From contig QHXW01000193.1 of the NCBI GenBank assembly GCA_003223115.1, positions 39,173 through 103,172 on the forward strand: a stretch of 64,000 nucleotides of DNA, written 5' to 3'. Below, in pieces: positions 51,333-59,961 of the stretch. Below the pieces are notes generated by a model. It was not told the DNA's origin. It saw only the letters and a program-made list of their open reading frames with translations, and ran no database searches. Both the position numbers and the translations under genes were made by a program. Numbering within the stretch: position 1 is the first letter of the stretch; every line of letters starts with the position of its first letter. Source of the DNA: Acidobacteriota bacterium (lineage in GTDB: Bacteria > Acidobacteriota > Terriglobia > Bryobacterales > Bryobacteraceae).

Positions 51333-52811
51333 ATGAACAGGGATAGCATCATGGACGTTTGCGAAGAATGCAGGCTGGCGATGACACGCCGCCATTTCTT
51401 CGGACTCTCGAGCACGGGGATCGGCGGGGCGGCACTGGCGTCACTGCTGAATCCAGGCTTGTTTGCCGCCGGGGAGACAGATCCTAAAACCGGGGGGCTG
51501 GCCGGGCTTCCGCACTTCGCTCCAAAAGCCAAGCGCGTGATTTTCCTGCACCAATCCGGCGGGCCGGCGCAGATGGATCTGTTCGATTACAAACCCAAAC
51601 TCTCTGAATTCCGAGGCCAGGATCTGCCGGCGTCGATTCGCATGGGCCAGCGCATCACGGGCATGACCTCAGGGCAGTCAACGCTGCCGGTGGCGCCATC
51701 GGTTTTCAAATTCAAGCAATACGGACGATCGGGCGCATGGATGAGCGAGTTGCTGCCACACACAGCCCAAATGGCGGACGAGATCGCCATCGTCAAGACC
51801 GTGAACACCGATGCCATCAACCATGACCCGGCCATCACATTCATTCAAAGCGGCAGCCAGCAGCCGGGCCGTCCCAGCATGGGCGCGTGGGTCAGCTACG
51901 GTCTGGGCAGTGACAACCAGAATCTGCCTGGGTTCGTGGTGATGGTGTCGCAAGCCAGCGGGCTGAACGTAGACCAGCCCTTGTTTTCGCGTTTGTGGGG
52001 ACCGGGCTTTCTGCCGTCGAAATACCAGGGAGTGAAATTCCGCGCGGGCAGTGACCCGGTGCTGTACCTTTCCGATCCTCCGGGCATCGAAAAAAACACG
52101 CGGCGAAATATGCTCGATGCGCTGGCCAAGCTCAACCAGAGGCGCGCACAGGTTTATGGCGATCCCGAAATCGAAACGCGCATTTCGCAATACGAGATGG
52201 CCTTCCGCATGCAGACGTCAGTTCCGGAGTTGATGGATCTCTCCAAAGAACAGGAACACACTTTTGAGCTCTACGGTCCCGATTCGCGAAAGCCGGGCAC
52301 CTATGCCTGGCAGTGTCTCATGGCGCGGCGTCTGGCGGAGCGCAACGTGCGCTTCGTGCAGATCTATAAAAGAGGATGGGACCAGCACGGCGACCTGCCG
52401 CGAGATCTGGCATTGCAGTGCAAGAGCGTAGATCAGCCATCGGCGGCGCTGGTCGAGGACTTGAAACAGCGCGGGTTACTGGATGACACGCTGGTGATCT
52501 GGGGCGGGGAATTCGGCCGTACCGTGTATTGCCAGGGCAAGCTGATGGAGACCAACTACGGCCGCGACCATCACCCACGCTGTTTCACCATGTGGATGGC
52601 GGGCGGTGGCATCAAGCGAGGCATCACGCTGGGAGAGACCGACGATTACTGCTACAACACGGTTTCAGATCCGGTGCACATCCACGATCTGCAGGCTACG
52701 ATTCTCAACTGCCTGGGTGTGGACCATCAGCGGCTGACTTACAAATTCCAGGGCCGCCATTTCCGGCTGACGGACGTGAGCGGTGAGGTGGTAAAGAAGT
52801 TGCTGGCGTAA
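51333..52811 (+). CDS. DUF1501 protein, Tat-exported
   Basis: 492 residues from ATG, 3 bp after the PSD1 gene. A twin-arginine signal is seen in [20 protein letters not shown], residues about 17-36. DUF1501 is a member of the sulfatase/alkaline phosphatase-like superfamily; recognisable segments are [54 protein letters not shown] and [18 protein letters not shown], the last with the conserved histidines. The pair with PSD1 is conserved and probably acts together outside the cytoplasmic membrane. Substrate unknown. Confidence 0.9.
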   Translation: MNRDSIMDVCEECRLAMTRRHFFGLSSTGIGGAALASLLNPGLFAAGETDPKTGGLAGLPHFAPKAKRVIFLHQSGGPAQMDLFDYKPKLSEFRGQDLPASIRMGQRITGMTSGQSTLPVAPSVFKFKQYGRSGAWMSELLPHTAQMADEIAIVKTVNTDAINHDPAITFIQSGSQQPGRPSMGAWVSYGLGSDNQNLPGFVVMVSQASGLNVDQPLFSRLWGPGFLPSKYQGVKFRAGSDPVLYLSDPPGIEKNTRRNMLDALAKLNQRRAQVYGDPEIETRISQYEMAFRMQTSVPELMDLSKEQEHTFELYGPDSRKPGTYAWQCLMARRLAERNVRFVQIYKRGWDQHGDLPRDLALQCKSVDQPSAALVEDLKQRGLLDDTLVIWGGEFGRTVYCQGKLMETNYGRDHHPRCFTMWMAGGGIKRGITLGETDDYCYNTVSDPVHIHDLQATILNCLGVDHQRLTYKFQGRHFRLTDVSGEVVKKLLA

Positions 52812-52869
52812 GGACGCTCGGAATACGAATGACATGACCGTTTCGTGAGATACGCATTTCTGCCAGTGG

Positions 52870-52910
52870 GACAGGCGCGCGCCACCGCCCCATCCGGGCT
52901 TCCGCCTGTC
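52870..52910. terminator. Inverted repeat between convergent genes
   Basis: GACAGGCG (52870-52877) pairs with CGCCTGTC (52903-52910) across a 25-base loop. It touches the stop codon of the minus-strand phosphatase-like gene and lies 60 bp after the DUF1501 gene. It may serve as a weak two-way terminator; there is no T tract. Confidence 0.3.
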
Positions 52911-54019
52911 TAATGAGAGAGTGCGGCCTGAATCGGCTTTCCCAATACGCCCGGGTAATCCCGGTAATCAAGTCCCATCAAATCGATGATGGTGGGTGCG
53001 ATATCGCGCTGGAGAAATTCTGGCGCATCCGCTGCCTCGCCGCGCGCCGGCGTGTCCGGACCCACGATTGCCACCCAGATTTGTTGCGATTCCGGAATCT
53101 TCTCGCCGTGACTGGTCCAATCTTCGAGCGTGCTTCCCCGGCCGTGATCGCAGGTGATGAGCAGCGTGGTGGAATCCCGGTACGTCGGTGACGACTGCAG
53201 CCAGCGCCAAAGCACGTTGAGCGAGCGATCCAAATATCCGATCATGCCCAGCACGCGATCGTAACGTTTGTCATGCGCCCAATCGTCTGTTTCGCCCAGC
53301 GCAATGTGCAGGAGCCTCGGCTCCTCACGCTTCAGGTATTCCAGAGCCATCTCAAAAGTAACGTAATCGTGGCGGACATCGAAGGCCGGCGCCAGCATGT
53401 CGAACTGAATCGCGCTCAATTCACGCATGCGCGGCGAAATCGCAGAGGACGCGTGCTCCCGGTAACCAGTGTTGATGTAGATAGAGCCCGGCTGACTCTC
53501 GCCGATGTAGGAAAAGGTATCCCACGAGCCGAACAGCGCCACCTTGGACCTTTCGAGCTCCAGCTTTTCGCGCAGGAATTGGAGAACCGTGGGAGTGGGG
53601 TTCTGGATTTCAACATTACCGCGAATCACGTCGTCCTGTGCGCGCCCGGTAAGGATCTCGGAATAGCCAGGATATGAAACGTGATAGCGGTTGGTGACGC
53701 GCACTGAACTTTTCTTTTCCAGGTTTCCCAATACCACGCCTTTGGGTGCAAGCTCGTTCCAGAAGAAGGGCATCAGCGCTTTGCGCCGTTCCTCAGGCGT
53801 GGTACGCCAAAGTTTGGCGCGGAGTTCCGGCGCCTGCTCCATACCGGTCACCTGTTCGTTCATCAGCAGCGGGTCGATCCCGCCGAACAGTTCCTGCCAG
53901 CGCAGGCCATCCGCGGTGACCAGGATGACATTGCGCGTCTTCCGCGCCGCATCAAGCTGTAGCGCGAACAACAGCGGAACGCACAACGCGAACACAAACA
54001 CTCTGCGCATTTGGAGCAT
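52910..54019 (-). CDS. Alkaline phosphatase/sulfatase-superfamily protein, secreted
   Basis: 369 residues from ATG 54019, which places a signal peptide at the start (MLQMRRVFVFALCVPLLFAL); a GTG at 54064 and ATG at 54010 are alternatives. Metal and nucleophile region: NVILVTADGLRWQELFGG; later ALGETDDWAHDKRYDRVLG and LLITCDHGRGSTLEDWTSHG with the conserved Asp and His ligands. DGLR places Gly/Leu rather than the usual Thr or Cys nucleophile nearby, so the phosphatase activity is not certain; phosphodiesterase or phosphoglycerate-mutase-like chemistry is possible. It faces the DUF1501 gene. Confidence 0.83.
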   Translation of the reverse strand: MLQMRRVFVFALCVPLLFALQLDAARKTRNVILVTADGLRWQELFGGIDPLLMNEQVTGMEQAPELRAKLWRTTPEERRKALMPFFWNELAPKGVVLGNLEKKSSVRVTNRYHVSYPGYSEILTGRAQDDVIRGNVEIQNPTPTVLQFLREKLELERSKVALFGSWDTFSYIGESQPGSIYINTGYREHASSAISPRMRELSAIQFDMLAPAFDVRHDYVTFEMALEYLKREEPRLLHIALGETDDWAHDKRYDRVLGMIGYLDRSLNVLWRWLQSSPTYRDSTTLLITCDHGRGSTLEDWTSHGEKIPESQQIWVAIVGPDTPARGEAADAPEFLQRDIAPTIIDLMGLDYRDYPGVLGKPIQAALSH

Positions 54020-54163
54020 GGTGCCGTTCAGTCTAACAAACGCGTTCGAGACCTGAGCGCTCACCTGCGGGGCCGAAGTCAGGCGCGTCGTTTTGCCGGG
54101 AACCCCGATACGCGTTCGCCGCGCGTTGGTCCTGCTTCGCTGGCTTGGGCCGGAGGTTAGACT

Positions 54164-54952
54164 CTAACCTATCTTTTTGCTGGCACGCAGCAATGTGGCA
54201 TTTATGGTGGCCAACTGGCCGAGCAGTTGCTCTTCGTCGGACGATGTCAACTGTCTGCGGAGCACCATTTTTTTGACTTCCCCTTCGCGGGTCAGGAAGA
54301 TCAGCCAGGCGAGCAGACAGAGAGCCGAGACGCCTTGCAAAGAGAGGCTGACCAGTTGACTGATGTGGGTGCCGGTAACATTGACGAGCAGAATTCCCAT
54401 CGTGTTACTCATGAAGAACGCCGAATATAAAATGCAGTGAATGACAACATTTCTGCTCAACGGGATGGGTAACGACAGAAGAAATCCAAGAATGAGAAGG
54501 AGCAGAATCACAAGAGCAAAATCGATTCCGCGTTCAATCATCAGATAACGCTGGAATACTTCCTGCGTTCGCAGGTTCCTCCAGGTCGGCATGAGACTGG
54601 CGGAGGACAGCGCCACCGCGATGATCAGACTTCCCCAAATCGCCCAGCGCCCCAGCAATTGAATTCCACGATACTCTTTAAAAATCAACGAGCAAATTTC
54701 GAGTACAATGAGCACGTACAAAACCCAAACAATGGGCTGCGTGTTCCGCCAGATAGTTCGGTAAATTACCGACCCGGGCTCGAATGCCCAAGTCATAGCC
54801 GAACGAACGGTAATGAATAGTAGATAGAGGACGAAAAAACGATAATTACGGGCGAGCTTGAGCTGAAAAAACCGCGCAGCCAGGAATGCACCCAACGCAA
54901 TGTTGAGCAACCACAACGACCGCTCGATGATGACGGCCACCGACCCATTCAT
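54164..54952 (-). CDS. Seven-segment membrane protein of unknown function
   Basis: 262 residues from ATG. About seven hydrophobic segments are visible, among them SLWLLNIALGAFLAARFF, FFVLYLLFITVRSAM, IVWVLYVLIVLEICSLIF, WGSLIIAVALSSAS and FALVILLLLILGFLLSL. A soluble helical tail of about 35 residues follows (MVLRRQLTSSDEEQLLGQLA). I do not recognise a named family; it resembles small acidobacterial integral-membrane proteins of sensor-like topology. A nine-codon ORF and a hairpin lie in its upstream region (55001-55080). Confidence 0.7.
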   Translation of the reverse strand: MNGSVAVIIERSLWLLNIALGAFLAARFFQLKLARNYRFFVLYLLFITVRSAMTWAFEPGSVIYRTIWRNTQPIVWVLYVLIVLEICSLIFKEYRGIQLLGRWAIWGSLIIAVALSSASLMPTWRNLRTQEVFQRYLMIERGIDFALVILLLLILGFLLSLPIPLSRNVVIHCILYSAFFMSNTMGILLVNVTGTHISQLVSLSLQGVSALCLLAWLIFLTREGEVKKMVLRRQLTSSDEEQLLGQLATINATLLRASKKIG

Positions 54953-55000
54953 CCTTACAGGCTCTGTCGTGAGATTCTAACACGCGACAAACAGGCCACG

Positions 55001-55023
55001 CCGCCCGACCTCAAGTCGGGCGG
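55001..55023. repeat. Perfect 9-bp hairpin upstream of the membrane-protein gene
   Basis: CCGCCCGAC (55001-55009) pairs with GTCGGGCGG (55015-55023) around CTCAA. On the minus strand it lies between a nine-codon ORF (ending 55051) and the membrane-protein ATG (54952), where it could act as an attenuator or simply as a palindromic repeat. No T tract follows on the minus strand. Confidence 0.45.
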
Positions 55024-55050
55024 TGGTGGAATCTGACGTTCTGAGAATCG

Positions 55051-55080
55051 TTAGAACAACCAGGGATGAGGCCACGGCAT
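55051..55080 (-). CDS. Nine-codon ORF with a strong ribosome binding site
   Basis: ATG 55080 opens MPWPHPWLF and stops at TAA 55051. AAAGGAG (55095-55089) lies 8 bp upstream, one of the best ribosome binding sites in the window. No longer frame uses it. The peptide has two Trp and three Pro. A 9-bp hairpin follows about 28 bases after the stop. It could be a leader peptide for the membrane-protein gene, a free small peptide, or chance. Confidence 0.35.
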   Translation of the reverse strand: MPWPHPWLF

Positions 55081-55099
55081 TTGGAGTTCTCCTTTCGCG

Positions 55100-55509
55100 A
55101 AAGCGACCCGCGCAAGTACGTTCCTTCACAGCATATGGCTGTCGCGCGAAATAGACATTCCGGTTTTTGCGGAATATAGACTCAGATTTGCTCGAATAAA
55201 TAATGAATTGTACGATAGCAACTGCGGTAATTTCTGAGTGACGCTTTCTCTGTGAAATTGCCACAAGTGGAATTCCGCGTGCCGCGCTCAACAGAAACCA
55301 AGTGATTTGTCGCCCAGGCGGCTCTTTGGACCCAGAATAAGGTGCGTCCTTCGGTTCGTAAGCTTATTTTTGTCGAATACGGTGCGGTGTTTCAGCGCTT
55401 GCGAGAAAAATTTCAGTGAATGGGTTCGGCCGGAGAAATGAATTGGATGTTAAGGCCGGAACCTTTTAGGGCTGCCGGCAATTGCCTATCCCGCTTTATC
55501 CAATTGGCG
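55100..55509. other. Lower-GC intergenic region, nothing recognised
   Basis: About 400 bp between the nine-codon ORF and the end of the SGNH gene. It is visibly richer in A and T than its surroundings. I see no gene that I can defend, no tRNA and no repeat; it presumably holds the minus-strand promoter for the membrane protein. Confidence 0.4.
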
Positions 55510-56676
55510 TCATCTGGGAAGAGCCGCGATTTCGGTAGCAACCAGCGTGGCATACGCGTGGGCGCCCCGCGAGGTGAAGTGCCCGTCGAGAGGAAAGTAG
55601 AACGCCGCCGCCGTGGCCTGGCGGCGCAGGCTGTCAGTAACTTGCGCGAACGCGAGCCCCGCCTGTTGGGCCGCCCTGCGGATGGCTTGGTCCGGCGCTT
55701 GGGTCTGGAGCATTGCAGGTTCGACGGTGAAGCCCAGGTTGCGCATGTCCTCTAGATCCTGGGCGCTGACATACGTCCGATATGGAACCGAAACCACAAG
55801 CGCACGGGCTCCGTATTTCACGGCAGCGTCCCGCACCTCGCCGAGCCGGCTCGTCAACTCGCTGATCTCCTGACGGGTGGAGGCCAGATCGAGCCGGCAG
55901 GTATCCAGCATGAATGCGGGATAACGGATCGAATAATATAACAACCCCGGGTTGAGATCACCCTGAGCGTACAAATCGCGAATCCGCAACGGCAGAAGGT
56001 CGCAGCGCGCATGATCTTCGGAGTTCAGGCCGCTCAGAAAAGTCTGAACCTGCGTCTTCCACGTCTCGCGTAGTTCCTGGCTGGTTACGTGGACCCGGTT
56101 TGGGTGCGTTAGTCCCGCTAGTTGTGCGAGGCTCGGAAACAAGCGATCGAGCGCGGATCGAAGCCGCGTGCGCCAGTTGGTGTCTGTCGAGCCGCCGGAC
56201 TCGTGGCACTGGAAAAGATCGTCGGCCTGCACGACGGCGACAATCACCACGTCGGGGCGGAGCATCTGAATTGCGCGCGGCGCCAGTTTTGCGTACTCAC
56301 GCGGGCCCGCTCCCGGCACACCGAGATTAGCAACTTCGACGTGCCGCCCCATCTCACGCAGCCGCGCCTCCAATACCTTCGGCCAGGACTCCTCGATGCT
56401 GAGGCCCCAACCATAGGTAAAGGAATCTCCAAGTACAGCGATACGCCGGGTGTCCGATTTCGAACGGCTGAAGTCGCGATCGCGGAAACCGAGGTTGTTG
56501 ATGTGCGCGACGTACTGAAACTCGGTGGTGGTGTGCTCTACCGTCGAGTCCGGAGCCCAGATCAGACCCGCATTCTGGCGCGTGGAATAGAGATGAAGGC
56601 TGGCGAGACCCTCCAGGCCGAAAATAGCAAGGACTGCGGCAACAACTGCGGCTGTCAGGGTGATCGCGTTCCGCAC
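55510..56676 (-). CDS. SGNH/GDSL-like hydrolase, membrane-anchored
   Basis: 388 residues from GTG 56676, which begins with a single membrane segment (NAITLTAAVVAAVLAIFG); a TTG at 56724 would add 16 Ala/Cys-rich residues. The SGNH blocks are IAVLGDSFTYGWGLSIEES (Ser nucleophile), VEVANLGVPGAGPREYAKL, and the C-terminal DGHFTSRGAHAYATLVA with the Asp-His pair. The segment between has NLGFRDRDF near the N-terminus, a pattern of proteins that resemble the AlgX/OAT-type SGNH group. Likely a periplasmic esterase or acyltransferase on a polysaccharide; the substrate is unknown. Confidence 0.8.
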   Translation of the reverse strand: MRNAITLTAAVVAAVLAIFGLEGLASLHLYSTRQNAGLIWAPDSTVEHTTTEFQYVAHINNLGFRDRDFSRSKSDTRRIAVLGDSFTYGWGLSIEESWPKVLEARLREMGRHVEVANLGVPGAGPREYAKLAPRAIQMLRPDVVIVAVVQADDLFQCHESGGSTDTNWRTRLRSALDRLFPSLAQLAGLTHPNRVHVTSQELRETWKTQVQTFLSGLNSEDHARCDLLPLRIRDLYAQGDLNPGLLYYSIRYPAFMLDTCRLDLASTRQEISELTSRLGEVRDAAVKYGARALVVSVPYRTYVSAQDLEDMRNLGFTVEPAMLQTQAPDQAIRRAAQQAGLAFAQVTDSLRRQATAAAFYFPLDGHFTSRGAHAYATLVATEIAALPR

Positions 56677-56759
56677 GGCGGCAACCGCGCAGCATAGCAC
56701 GTGGACGCACCCGGCTGCGAGCAACCTGGCGGCTCGGCGTATGTTACTCTGCCAAGTTC

Positions 56760-58124
56760 ATGCCGCACTGGTCTCGGGAATCGTGGCGTTCGAAGCGGGC
56801 CGCACACCAGCCCGCGTACGCGTCCGAAGCCGACCTGTCGCGCACAGGAGAGGAGCTTTCGAGTCTGCCGCCCCTGGTGACTTCCTGGGAAGTTGAAGCT
56901 CTCAAAGCGCAACTGGCCGAGGCGGCTCAGGGAAAGCGATTCCTGCTACAAGGGGGCGATTGCGCCGAACAGTTTGACGAGTGCACCGCCGGCGCCATCA
57001 CTAACAAGCTCAAAATCCTGCTGCAGATGAGCCTGGTGCTGGTTCAGGGAAGCCACAGGCCCGTGATCCGCGTCGGCCGGTTCGCCGGACAGTATGCCAA
57101 GCCGCGCTCCGAGGAGTTCGAGACGCGAGAGGCGACCACGCTGCCGAGTTATCGAGGAGATCTGGTCAACCGGACAGGTTTCACCGGCGTTGAACGCGCG
57201 CCCGATCCTCAGCTCTTGTTGCGGGCGTACGAACGCTCGGCTCTGACGCTGAATTTTATTCGCGCCCTGGTGAAGGGCGGTTTCGCGGACCTGCATCATC
57301 CCGAGTACTGGGATCTGGATTTCGCGCAGCATTCGCCGCTGGCGGCCGAGTACCACAGCCTGGCGCGGCGCGTGGTCGAGGCGCTGCAGTTCATGGAGAA
57401 TATCGCAGGGGTGCGGACCGGCGAGATGGAATGGGTTGATTTCTTCACGAGCCACGAAGGGCTGCACCTGATCTACGAAGAGGCCCAGACGCGGCGGGCG
57501 CCTGGCGGCGAGAACTGGTATAACCTGTCGACACATTTTCCGTGGATCGGTATGCGCACGGCAGATCCGGATGGCGCTCATGTGGAATACTTTCGCGGGA
57601 TCGCGAACCCGATCGGCGTCAAAGTGGGGCCGGGAATGACTGGGAACCTTTTGACCCAATTACTCGAGCGGCTTCATCCGCATGACGAACCGGGCCGGCT
57701 CACGCTCATTTATCGTTTTGGCCATAAGAAAATCAGCGAGTGCCTGCCCCGGCTTATCGAAGCCGTTCGGTCAGCCGGTAAGAGCGTGCTGTGGTGTTGC
57801 GATCCCATGCACGGGAACACACGCTACACCGCCGATGGCACGAAGACGCGCCACTTCGACGAGATCCTGAGCGAACTCGAGCAGGCATTCGCCATCCACG
57901 GCCAATGCGGAAGTTATCTGGGCGGAGTGCATTTCGAGCTCACCGGCGATGACGTCACCGAATGTCTAGGTGGCGCACGAAACTTGGGCGACTCTGATCT
58001 GAAACGTGCTTACCGTTCGGAGGTCGACCCGCGCCTGAATTACGAGCAGGCTCTGGAGATGGCCCTCCTCATTGCGCGCATGATGGGCCGGACGAATGCA
58101 GCCAAGAATGATGCGGTGGTGTAG
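56760..58124 (+). CDS. aroH/aroG-II: 3-deoxy-7-phosphoheptulonate synthase, class II
   Basis: 454 residues from ATG, the usual length of the plant-type class II enzyme. Conserved blocks include LLQGGDCAEQFDEC, RVGRFAGQYAKPRSEEFE, FTSHEGLHLIYEEAQTRR, MRTADPDGAHVEYFRGIANP, GVKVGPGM, VLWCCDPMHGNT and GGVHFELTGDDVTECLGG, which contain the metal and phosphoenolpyruvate ligands. It condenses phosphoenolpyruvate with erythrose-4-phosphate, the first step of the shikimate pathway. Divergent from the SGNH gene; no other aromatic-pathway gene is in the window. Confidence 0.95.
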   Translation: MPHWSRESWRSKRAAHQPAYASEADLSRTGEELSSLPPLVTSWEVEALKAQLAEAAQGKRFLLQGGDCAEQFDECTAGAITNKLKILLQMSLVLVQGSHRPVIRVGRFAGQYAKPRSEEFETREATTLPSYRGDLVNRTGFTGVERAPDPQLLLRAYERSALTLNFIRALVKGGFADLHHPEYWDLDFAQHSPLAAEYHSLARRVVEALQFMENIAGVRTGEMEWVDFFTSHEGLHLIYEEAQTRRAPGGENWYNLSTHFPWIGMRTADPDGAHVEYFRGIANPIGVKVGPGMTGNLLTQLLERLHPHDEPGRLTLIYRFGHKKISECLPRLIEAVRSAGKSVLWCCDPMHGNTRYTADGTKTRHFDEILSELEQAFAIHGQCGSYLGGVHFELTGDDVTECLGGARNLGDSDLKRAYRSEVDPRLNYEQALEMALLIARMMGRTNAAKNDAVV

Positions 58125-58136
58125 AAACCTCGGCCT

Positions 58137-59738
58137 TCATGTAACGGCGAGACGCGCTGCCGTGTAGGAACGCGGAGGCAACCTGAACGTCATTTTCGCC
58201 CCGGGCTTCGGCGCCTCCAGCCGCTGGGGCACTACCCGCTTCGGTTCTTCGAAAGTGTTGGCCGCCTTCAGATCGGCTCCGGTCAAAGTTTCGAGCGCCA
58301 CGATGCGTGAGGGCGCGCTGCCCGTCCAGGTGACTGCAAGTTCCCGCTCATTGGACAGGTCGCGATTGAGCATCAGGAGGCATTGCTCGCCCGTGCCCAA
58401 ATCGGCTGTCGCGGCAACGTCCACCACAGGAACGTGTCCCAGCCGCGGGACCTCGTAGGATTCCGATTCGAGCGACAGATCCATCACTTGCCCGCGGGCG
58501 TGATCGAGAGCCCAGGCGTAAGGGTAATAAATCGTCTGGCGAATCACTCGCTCCTTGCTGGTCATGAGCGGCGCGATCACATTGATAATCTGCGCCAGAC
58601 ATGCGATACGTACGCGATCGGCGTGCCGCAACAGAGTATTGATCAGCCCGCCAACCAGCAGCGCGTCCTCGAGGTTATAAACTTCTTCGAGTAACTTCGG
58701 AGCTTCTTGACGTTTACCGTCGCCACCTCGTGCGCGGTACCAGACGTTCCACTCGTCGAAAGACAGCGACAAACGCTTCGGAGATTTTCGAAGTCCCCGC
58801 ACATAGTCGCACACCGCCGCGATCTCCTGAATTTGGCGTTCCATGTCCAGATTCATGGCCAGGTAGCGGCTGGCATCGCCATTGGTTTCGGTTGTGTTGT
58901 TGTAATAACGATGCAGAGAGATCGCGTCAACATCGTCGTAACACTGCTCCAGCACTTCGCGGTCCCACTCGAGATACGTCGTCATGAAGGGACCGCTCGA
59001 CCCGCACGCAACCAGATGAACGGATCGATCGACGGCGCGCATTTGCCGGGCGGCATCAGAGGCCTTGAGACCATAGGCGGCAGCGGTCATGTGCCCGATC
59101 TGCCACTTGCCGTCCATCTCGTTGCCGAGACACCAGTTTTTCACGTTATGCGGAGAACTTACGCCGTGCTTCCGCCGTAGATCGCTCCATCGAGTGCCTT
59201 CACTCCCATTGCAATACTCAACCAGCGCCGCCGCGTTTTCGGGGGTGCCACTGCCCAGATTTACGGCGAGCAATGGCTCGGTTCCGATCTGTTTGCACCA
59301 AATCATGAACTCATTCGTTCCAAACTGATTGGTCTCGATTGAATTCCAGGCGCGATCGAGCACGCGCGGGCGGTTTTCCTTCGGCCCGACGCCGTCCAGC
59401 CATTGATAACCGGAAACGAAATTTCCTCCCGGATAGCGCATGATGGGAACACCGAGAGTTCGCACCTCGTCGATAACGTCCTTGCGCAGCCCGTTCGCAT
59501 CCGCAAGCGGCGAGCCGGGTTCATAGACGCCGCCGTAGACGGCGCGGCCCAGATGCTCCAGGAATGAGCCGAGCAGGTTGCGGTCCAGGTCTGCACGCGT
59601 CCGCGTCGTATCGAGCACCACGCGTGCTGGACCGCTGCTCCTGGTTTGCGCAAAGCCCCTATACCAGGATCCGGTCGCCGCCACCGGACCGGCTGCCAGC
59701 AGATAACTCAGGAATTCACGTCGATTGGTTTTTAGCAT
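58137..59738 (-). CDS. Alpha-L-arabinofuranosidase, GH51 family, Tat-exported
   Basis: 533 residues from ATG. A twin-arginine signal opens the protein (NRREFLSYLLAAGPVAA). The TIM barrel carries the acid/base Glu207 in NWCLGNEMDG and the nucleophile Glu329 in LSFDEWNVWYR; MRYPGGNFVSGYQWLDGVGP is the typical GH51 loop. The C-terminal beta-sandwich domain is present. The enzyme removes arabinofuranosyl side chains from plant or microbial polysaccharides. Convergent with the DAHP synthase gene and divergent from an exported aldose epimerase, suggesting a small sugar-use neighbourhood. Confidence 0.92.
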   Translation of the reverse strand: MLKTNRREFLSYLLAAGPVAATGSWYRGFAQTRSSGPARVVLDTTRTRADLDRNLLGSFLEHLGRAVYGGVYEPGSPLADANGLRKDVIDEVRTLGVPIMRYPGGNFVSGYQWLDGVGPKENRPRVLDRAWNSIETNQFGTNEFMIWCKQIGTEPLLAVNLGSGTPENAAALVEYCNGSEGTRWSDLRRKHGVSSPHNVKNWCLGNEMDGKWQIGHMTAAAYGLKASDAARQMRAVDRSVHLVACGSSGPFMTTYLEWDREVLEQCYDDVDAISLHRYYNNTTETNGDASRYLAMNLDMERQIQEIAAVCDYVRGLRKSPKRLSLSFDEWNVWYRARGGDGKRQEAPKLLEEVYNLEDALLVGGLINTLLRHADRVRIACLAQIINVIAPLMTSKERVIRQTIYYPYAWALDHARGQVMDLSLESESYEVPRLGHVPVVDVAATADLGTGEQCLLMLNRDLSNERELAVTWTGSAPSRIVALETLTGADLKAANTFEEPKRVVPQRLEAPKPGAKMTFRLPPRSYTAARLAVT

Positions 59739-59909
59739 GTATCTCCGTTCATACCCGTTCTCCTCGCAATCGAAACTTTACTCGGAATCTATCATCAAAA
59801 CGGCTCCGTAATCCAGCCGCAACACCAATTACTATAAATCGATTGTGCCTGACTGCGCTCTGTAACGACGGCCGAATCGGCGGCAGGCTTCGACACCTGA
59901 CGCGCGAAG

Positions 59910-59937
59910 TTGACAATCGCCAGCTTTTGGAAACAAT
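59910..59937 (+). promoter_or_regulatory. Candidate sigma70-type promoter for the aldose epimerase
   Basis: A perfect TTGACA (59910-59915), 16 bp spacer and AACAAT (59932-59937, four of six). Transcription would start near 59944, leaving a short leader that holds the GAGGAGA ribosome binding site. Confidence 0.4.
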
Positions 59938-59961
59938 GTGTAAGAGTTCGAGGAGACACAG

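Noticed and set aside
54977..55291. 104-codon minus-strand ORF
   Set aside because: It runs through the hairpin and the strong ribosome binding site region, has no ribosome binding site of its own, and its residues look random.
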